Source: Ruminococcus sp.
GTDB lineage: Bacteria; Bacillota; Clostridia; Oscillospirales; Ruminococcaceae
NCBI GenBank assembly: GCA_017961625.1
Contig: JAGCWY010000132.1
Coordinates: 1 to 9,885 of the forward strand
Direction of reading: 5' to 3'
Length of the DNA stretch: 9,885 bases
Part shown: one piece after another, positions 7,188 to 9,885 of the stretch
How the letters are laid out: each line of letters begins with the position of its first letter
Numbering within the stretch: the stretch's first letter is position 1
Translations under genes and position numbers: made by a program
The notes under the pieces: generated by a model
Database searches by the model: none
What the model saw: the letters and a program-made list of their open reading frames with translations, nothing else
What the model was told of the DNA's origin: nothing

Positions 7188-7205
7188 ATTACATATATTA
7201 ATTAT

Positions 7206-7234
7206 ATTTTAACATATATTTTTACATATGTCAA
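7206..7234 (-). promoter_or_regulatory. Sigma-A type promoter of the dockerin/lipoprotein operon
   Basis: On the minus strand TTGACA (complement of 7229-7234) is followed after exactly 17 nt by TAAAAT (complement of 7206-7211). It lies about 30 nt before the start codon region and only 8 bp from the degenerate CRISPR repeat at 7243. Spacing and -35 match are near consensus. Confidence 0.75.
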
Positions 7235-7242
7235 CATTTTTA

Positions 7243-7343
7243 ATTTTACTACCTATAAAATTACACTACTCTCAAACTGTATTGGTTTTCTGTAAGTTCG
7301 TCGCTGCGTTTTACTACCTTATAAAATTACACTACTCTCAAAC
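7243..7343 (-). CRISPR. Orphan CRISPR remnant: two type II-like 36-bp repeats, one 30-bp spacer
   Basis: The intact repeat (7308-7343) is 36 bp and on the minus strand starts GTTTGAGAGTAG and ends GGTAGTAAAAC, with the GTTT...AAAC ends usual for type II systems. The second copy (7243-7277) is identical except for one missing T and a final T instead of C. The spacer between them is 7278-7307, exactly 30 bp. Degeneration at the 3' end of the left copy marks it as the leader-distal terminal repeat, so the array reads right to left and its leader would have been beyond 7343. Instead, a recombinase gene fragment occupies that side. No cas9, cas1, cas2 or anti-repeat is visible in the window. Two copies are few, but length, spacer size and end symmetry argue strongly against a chance repeat. 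Confidence 0.82.
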
Positions 7344-7472
7344 GGTGGATAATGAATTGTCTTTTTGAATACTGTTTTGAGCTTTTGCTATTGCGATCCC
7401 TTCACGCTGACGCTGTAAAGTCTGCTCACGTTCTAGCTCTGAGAGGGCTGCAAATATAGACAGTACAGGCTG
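7338..7472 (-). pseudogene. Serine recombinase (resolvase/invertase) fragment
   Basis: Codons from 7472 downward read QPVLSIFAALSELEREQTLQ followed by RQREGIAIAKAQN, the end of the catalytic domain and start of the long E-helix in resolvase/invertase proteins. The N-terminal part with the catalytic Ser is missing: a stop lies one codon upstream (TAA at 7478-7476). The frame runs into the CRISPR repeat and stops at the TGA inside its GTTTGA. It has no start or ribosome binding site. The break at the repeat boundary suggests that an insertion or deletion joined the two remnants and removed the CRISPR leader. Confidence 0.7.
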
Positions 7473-7558
7473 ATATTATAGACCATATTATGAACGGGTG
7501 CGACGTACTAGGTATAATGCCGACTGTGAGAGCTTTTTTTGTACACTCTTTAAAACGA

Positions 7559-7580
7559 ATGGCCGCCATTGTGCGGCCAT
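7559..7580 (-). terminator. Terminator-like hairpin downstream of the LRR gene
   Basis: ATGGCCGC (7559-7566) pairs perfectly with GCGGCCAT (7573-7580). On the minus strand it is followed by TCGTTTTAAAG, a short T-rich run. It lies 192 bp past the LRR gene stop and would separate that gene from the CRISPR/dockerin region. It belongs to the repeated module also seen at 8614-8664. Confidence 0.55.
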
Positions 7581-7609
7581 CATGTTATAGCTTTAGTTTT
7601 GTATGCTCC
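7581..7609 (-). repeat. 29-bp intergenic repeat, copy A
   Basis: It runs CATGTTA ... TTTTGTATGCTCC on the plus strand and matches 8636-8664 at about 24 of 29 positions by eye. In both copies a GC-rich hairpin lies immediately to the left, and a loosely similar GTATT lies to the right. Confidence 0.6.
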
Positions 7610-7771
7610 ACGGTATTCCGAACTACTTACAAACGCTAACAGATATCGGGATTTGAGTTTTATCCGTAAATTACATTTTCTCTATCCCGTATTTTTACCT
7701 AGAACAAATTCAGACTGTTTATGACCTGTCCTTTGATAAGGTCAGTATCAGCTATGCCTGAACAGCAAATA

Positions 7772-8509
7772 TCAATCATCACTTTTTTTCTGAGTGACTT
7801 TTATTCCTTTCTCGTCAAGCTGATCTATTGCTTCATCTGAAATAGAGCCCTCTGAAACGGTCAGACTTTTCAAAGAATCCATTTCACAAATTCCAGAAAC
7901 ATCTTCAATGCTATCAACATATATAGCAAGATCAGTTACATTGTCAAAAGAAGACAAGAACCTACTGTCCTTCATAACATAGCTTCCGTCAGAATAGATT
8001 ATATTGTCGTCAACAATTGTATCTAATAATGATATGCTTCTGAGCGATAAACACCCTGCAAGTGAATCAAAGTTTTTGACATCACTGAATAGAATATTAA
8101 CATAAGACAGATTGTTATTATTGCTATTATTGAATCCTTCAAGGTCAATATTTGTACGATAAGTATACAGTTTCTGTAAATTGCTGAATGTGCTCATTTT
8201 TTGGGAATCAAACCTGTTTACGCTGGATAGTGACAGAGTCAATATAGAAAGTTTTTTAAAATCTGCCAAGCTGCTGATATCATTTTCTTTAGCTGAAGTC
8301 AATATCAGATCCTCAACTTCTGTGCATCTATTGATTTCCTTAATATTAGTAAACCTCAGATTCGGGCTTATTTCTTGGATATTTGTTTTATAGATTTTTC
8401 CGTTGATCTTCACATACGTCTTCCTTAAATAAACAGCACCAGAAGCTATGCCCAGAAGTATGAGCGCCGCAATTATTGCAGCAACCTTTTTTTTGAATGA
8501 GTCCTTCAT
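7772..8509 (-). CDS. Membrane-anchored leucine-rich-repeat protein
   Basis: The 245-residue product has a basic start and one hydrophobic segment at about 9-28 (VAAIIAALILLGIASGAVYL), so it is probably a type II membrane protein or uncleaved signal-anchor with the rest outside the cell. Residues about 60-235 hold irregular leucine-rich repeats, for example ISSLADFKKLSILTLSLSSV at 78-97, FDSLAGCLSLRSISLLDT at 147-164 and MDSLKSLTVSEGSISDEAI at 210-228. Such repeats bind proteins; no catalytic domain is present. AAGGAG lies 5 nt before the ATG, and a near-perfect promoter precedes it. It is separated from neighbours by terminators on both sides, so it is likely transcribed alone. Ligand and role are unknown. 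Confidence 0.8.
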   Translation of the reverse strand: MKDSFKKKVAAIIAALILLGIASGAVYLRKTYVKINGKIYKTNIQEISPNLRFTNIKEINRCTEVEDLILTSAKENDISSLADFKKLSILTLSLSSVNRFDSQKMSTFSNLQKLYTYRTNIDLEGFNNSNNNNLSYVNILFSDVKNFDSLAGCLSLRSISLLDTIVDDNIIYSDGSYVMKDSRFLSSFDNVTDLAIYVDSIEDVSGICEMDSLKSLTVSEGSISDEAIDQLDEKGIKVTQKKSDD

Positions 8510-8574
8510 AGTTTCTCCTTTTTATACACCGCTATTACATAAAGCTCAAGGCTAAAATCATAAGTATCTTTAAT

Positions 8575-8603
8575 ATTATAGCATATCTGTGATATATTGT
8601 AAA
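8575..8603 (-). promoter_or_regulatory. Sigma-A type promoter of the LRR gene
   Basis: On the minus strand TTTACA (complement of 8598-8603) and a perfect TATAAT (complement of 8575-8580) are separated by 17 nt. The start codon is about 65 nt downstream. The promoter begins just after the hairpin ending the previous gene. Confidence 0.75.
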
Positions 8604-8613
8604 TAGTAAAACC

Positions 8614-8634
8614 GAGCCGCCCATAGGGCAGCTC
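8614..8634 (-). terminator. Rho-independent terminator after the zinc-ribbon gene
   Basis: GAGC-C-GCCC-ATA-GGGC-A-GCTC forms a stem with one internal mismatch. On the minus strand it is followed by GGTTTTACTATTT. It stands 57 bp past the stop of the 8692-9051 gene. Confidence 0.65.
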
Positions 8635-8635
8635 G

Positions 8636-8664
8636 CATGTTACATTTTTTATTTTGTATGCTCC
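8636..8664 (-). repeat. 29-bp intergenic repeat, copy B
   Basis: It runs CATGTTACATTTTTTATTTT and then GTATGCTCC. It is the counterpart of 7581-7609 with the same spacing to its hairpin, so repeat plus terminator make one module of about 50 bp that has been duplicated or spread. Confidence 0.6.
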
Positions 8665-8691
8665 GTAGTATTAGTGAAAGACAGTCATCAC

Positions 8692-9051
8692 CTACTGCTC
8701 GCATTCAATGCAGTGATTCTCGCAAACGCTGCAATATAGCTTTATTTGACCTTTATCCCAGTTGATTCTGTCCATCTGAATCATTTTCTCATCTTTTCCC
8801 CAACATACAGCGCAGTAGCACACCTTTTGATTATCACCTTGCAGTGTTAAATACGGCTGTTCATGCCTAACAAACCTTTGCTCCGTTTCTTTGGATTTTT
8901 GTAGTTCTGAATTCTCTTCGCGTAGTTTTGCTATTTCAGTCTGCATATCCAAGGCCTGTGAACTTAAATCAATGAGTTGTTTGTAAAGCTCGACGTTATC
9001 AGCTTTTTGTGCTATTCCTATTGCGTCCTTGATTCCTTCATAAAGTCCCAT
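8692..9051 (-). CDS. Small coiled-coil plus zinc-ribbon protein
   Basis: The 119-residue product begins MGLYEGIKDAIGIAQKADNV. Residues about 17-58 form a likely coiled coil (ELYKQLIDLSSQALDMQTEI, then AKLREENSELQ). The C-terminus has a zinc-ribbon pattern, C80-x2-C83 and C107-x2-C110, plus extra Cys at 78, 114 and 117. I recall similar short proteins in prophages and conjugative elements of Clostridia, of unknown function; the ribbon may bind DNA or protein. The frame extends 25 codons upstream to an ATG at 9126, but that part crosses the 9116-9139 hairpin, while AAAGGAG (complement of 9059-9065) lies 7 nt before the ATG at 9051, which I therefore choose. Confidence 0.8.
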   Translation of the reverse strand: MGLYEGIKDAIGIAQKADNVELYKQLIDLSSQALDMQTEIAKLREENSELQKSKETEQRFVRHEQPYLTLQGDNQKVCYCAVCWGKDEKMIQMDRINWDKGQIKLYCSVCENHCIECEQ

Positions 9052-9115
9052 GTTAATTCTCCTTTCACGTTTGGCGATTATTACTTCAATTTTGTAGTTC
9101 TTTAAGTCATGTGGT

Positions 9116-9139
9116 AACCGCCCCACAAATGGGGCGGTT
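9116..9139. other. Strong stem-loop between the YolD-like and zinc-ribbon genes
   Basis: AACCGCCCCA (9116-9125) pairs perfectly with TGGGGCGGTT (9130-9139) around a CAAA loop. Neither side has a clean T-tract, so it may be a weak terminator, an mRNA-stabilising hairpin or a processing site. The genes on both sides are on the minus strand. Confidence 0.6.
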
Positions 9140-9189
9140 GAACATTTCTTCTATGCTGTGATTGTTCTCAGGAGGAAAATGGTGATACT

Positions 9190-9519
9190 CTAAAAGCATA
9201 CGTCTTTACCGAGCATCTCAATGGTGTAGATGTCATCGAACGGGATAGTAGTCTTTATGACCTTAAGCCTGCGGTAAGGGAGATTGACTTCTGTTACTAC
9301 TCCCTCGATGTTTGTGTATGCGTCAATGTCGTAATATCGTATCTTGACGGTTATGCCTGCTCTCAACTTATTCAGAGTATTTGATAACTCTTCGGCTTCG
9401 TCTTCGCTCAGTTCCTTCCGAGGTTCTGTTATACGTTTCTGAAGCTTTACGCATTCGTAGTAGCCTTTGAGAGCAGCAAACGGAGCGAATTGAACAGCTC
9501 TATCTGCGTGCCGTAGCAT
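9190..9519 (-). CDS. YolD-like family protein
   Basis: The 109-residue product begins MLRHADRAVQFAPFAALKGY, and the ADRAxQFxPFAAL segment is the hallmark of YolD-like proteins. KELSEDEAEELSNTLNKL and a C-terminal beta-rich part (VKIRYYDIDAY, IEGVVTEV, TTIPFDDI) also match. These proteins are often encoded with Y-family (UmuC/ImuB-like) DNA polymerases on plasmids and integrated elements, suggesting an SOS or translesion link; no polymerase gene is visible here. The frame could start at 9561 or 9525, but GAGG (complement of 9527-9530) lies 7 nt before the ATG at 9519, and bases upstream of about 9520 are the antisense of a recombinase tail. Loss of a longer native N-terminus is therefore possible. 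Confidence 0.85.
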   Translation of the reverse strand: MLRHADRAVQFAPFAALKGYYECVKLQKRITEPRKELSEDEAEELSNTLNKLRAGITVKIRYYDIDAYTNIEGVVTEVNLPYRRLKVIKTTIPFDDIYTIEMLGKDVCF

Positions 9520-9522
9520 ATT

Positions 9523-9654
9523 CATTCCTCTATAACTACAACGAGCAAGATATATGTACATGCGATACAGTCTGCTGACGAAATCGCCTCAGATGTGATA
9601 GACGGGAAGCTCAATCCCATTCGTCACGACGATGATAAGGAAGAGGCAAAGTAA
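9523..9654 (+). pseudogene. C-terminal tail of a tyrosine recombinase (phage-type integrase)
   Basis: Codons 9523-9654 read HSSITTTSKIYVHAIQSADE and then IASDVIDGKLNPIRH, ending at TAA 9652-9654. HSSITTTxxIYxH is the last catalytic block of tyrosine recombinases (the GH...T..IY.H motif); the Tyr at 9553-9555 would be the nucleophile. The Gly before the His is replaced and a stop (TAG 9517-9515 reading frame, three codons before the His) shows the match begins at about 9523. The Arg-x-x-x boxes and core-binding domain are missing. The natural terminator follows directly. It is a remnant whose 5' part was replaced by the YolD-like gene, and it overlaps that gene's longer possible starts on the opposite strand. 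Confidence 0.7.
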
Positions 9655-9659
9655 CAAGA

Positions 9660-9695
9660 AGATCCTTCCCCATTTTGAGGAAGGATCTATTTTTT
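9660..9695 (+). terminator. Strong rho-independent terminator after the recombinase tail
   Basis: AGATCCTTCC (9660-9669) pairs perfectly with GGAAGGATCT (9679-9688) around a 9-nt loop and is followed by ATTTTTT. It starts 5 nt after the recombinase stop codon. The minus strand also has a T-rich run (TCTTGTT), so it may act both ways. Confidence 0.88.
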
Positions 9696-9885
9696 CGAGA
9701 ATAAAACATACATCATGACGAATATGACGGCTGGCATGAGGTCGCTGGACAGGCGGACTTCGATTCCTTAGTGTAAAATTTATGTGGGCATGACGGAAAG
9801 GGTAAGCGGTTTATGCCGCGAAAGCCGGTTGACAATGAGGAGGCGATGTGATAGGCTGGATGCCAGGCAGCACCATTTAATTTAA
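9696..9885. other. Right-edge stretch with no supported gene
   Basis: On the plus strand one frame reads DEYDGWHEVAGQADFDSLV, a TAA at about 9774, then GHDGKGKRFMPRKPVDNEEA and a TGA, which could be a broken small gene. A GAGGAGG at 9838-9844 precedes only a 10-codon GTG frame. The minus strand has an open frame reaching the edge and a short hydrophobic end (MPAVIFVMMYVLFSKK). None has enough support to call. Confidence 0.4.

Larger units (their letters stand above)
7473..7771. other. Gene-free stretch between the recombinase fragment and the LRR gene
   Basis: Besides the terminator-like hairpin at 7559-7580 and the repeat at 7581-7609, I see a weak stem-loop (TGACCT 7722-7727 with AGGTCA 7739-7744) shortly after the LRR gene's stop, without a T-tract. 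A plus-strand ATG frame beginning at 7490 has no ribosome binding site and no recognisable product. Confidence 0.5.

Noticed and set aside
7433..7450. Possible third CRISPR repeat or tracrRNA anti-repeat to the right of 7343
   Set aside because: The short CTCTGAGAG likeness does not extend, and the segment is explained by the serine recombinase codons.
9174..9192. AGGAGG followed by ATG on the plus strand at about 9171-9180
   Set aside because: The frame is only four codons (ATG GTG ATA CTC TAA) and overlaps the end of the YolD-like gene.

Overview
The window looks like an accessory stretch of a low-GC, Gram-positive gut anaerobe, most likely a Ruminococcus or close relative (Oscillospiraceae). 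The main evidence is a type I dockerin with two clear calcium loops at the end of a large secreted protein, together with AGGAGG-type ribosome binding sites, TTGACA/TATAAT-like promoters, and IS21/IS3, YolD-like and small zinc-ribbon genes common in mobile DNA of these bacteria. Species cannot be named from the sequence alone.

Left part (1-1680): the 5' third of an IS21-family transposase gene (istA, minus strand) runs off the left edge, with its repeat-rich element end at about 505-580. Next come a rho-independent terminator and the 3' 45 nt of an initiator-type tRNA-Met gene (680-724, minus strand) with no 5' half. Three copies of TATTAGGAA and other short repeats follow. This has the look of an attachment site left by an element inserted in the tRNA gene. 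A frameshifted IS3-family transposase tail with an element end at about 1373 follows; that end appears to cut a minus-strand gene 11 codons after its start.

Centre (1681-7350): two large minus-strand genes form a likely operon. The first (4604-7174) encodes a secreted dockerin protein with an alpha/alpha-toroid-like N-terminus, a Thr-rich linker, a DUF5057-like central region and a C-terminal dockerin. The second (1681-4566), 37 bp downstream, encodes a lipoprotein with a transglutaminase-like domain in which the expected catalytic Cys is Asp. A TTGACA-17-TAAAAT promoter precedes the operon. Nine bases beyond its -35 box lies a two-repeat, one-spacer CRISPR remnant with a type II-like 36-bp repeat (7243-7343), itself abutting a fragment of a serine recombinase gene.

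Right part (7351-9885): minus-strand genes for a membrane-anchored leucine-rich-repeat protein, a small coiled-coil/zinc-ribbon protein and a YolD-like protein are separated by stem-loops, two of which share a 29-bp flanking sequence. The C-terminal tail of a tyrosine recombinase gene (plus strand, catalytic Tyr retained) and a strong terminator lie beyond. The final ~190 bases hold no gene I can support.

Overall, a surface-protein operon sits in a patchwork of recombinase, transposase, tRNA and CRISPR fragments. The standout items are the orphan CRISPR remnant at the operon promoter, the dockerin/transglutaminase-like pair, and the split tRNA attachment site.
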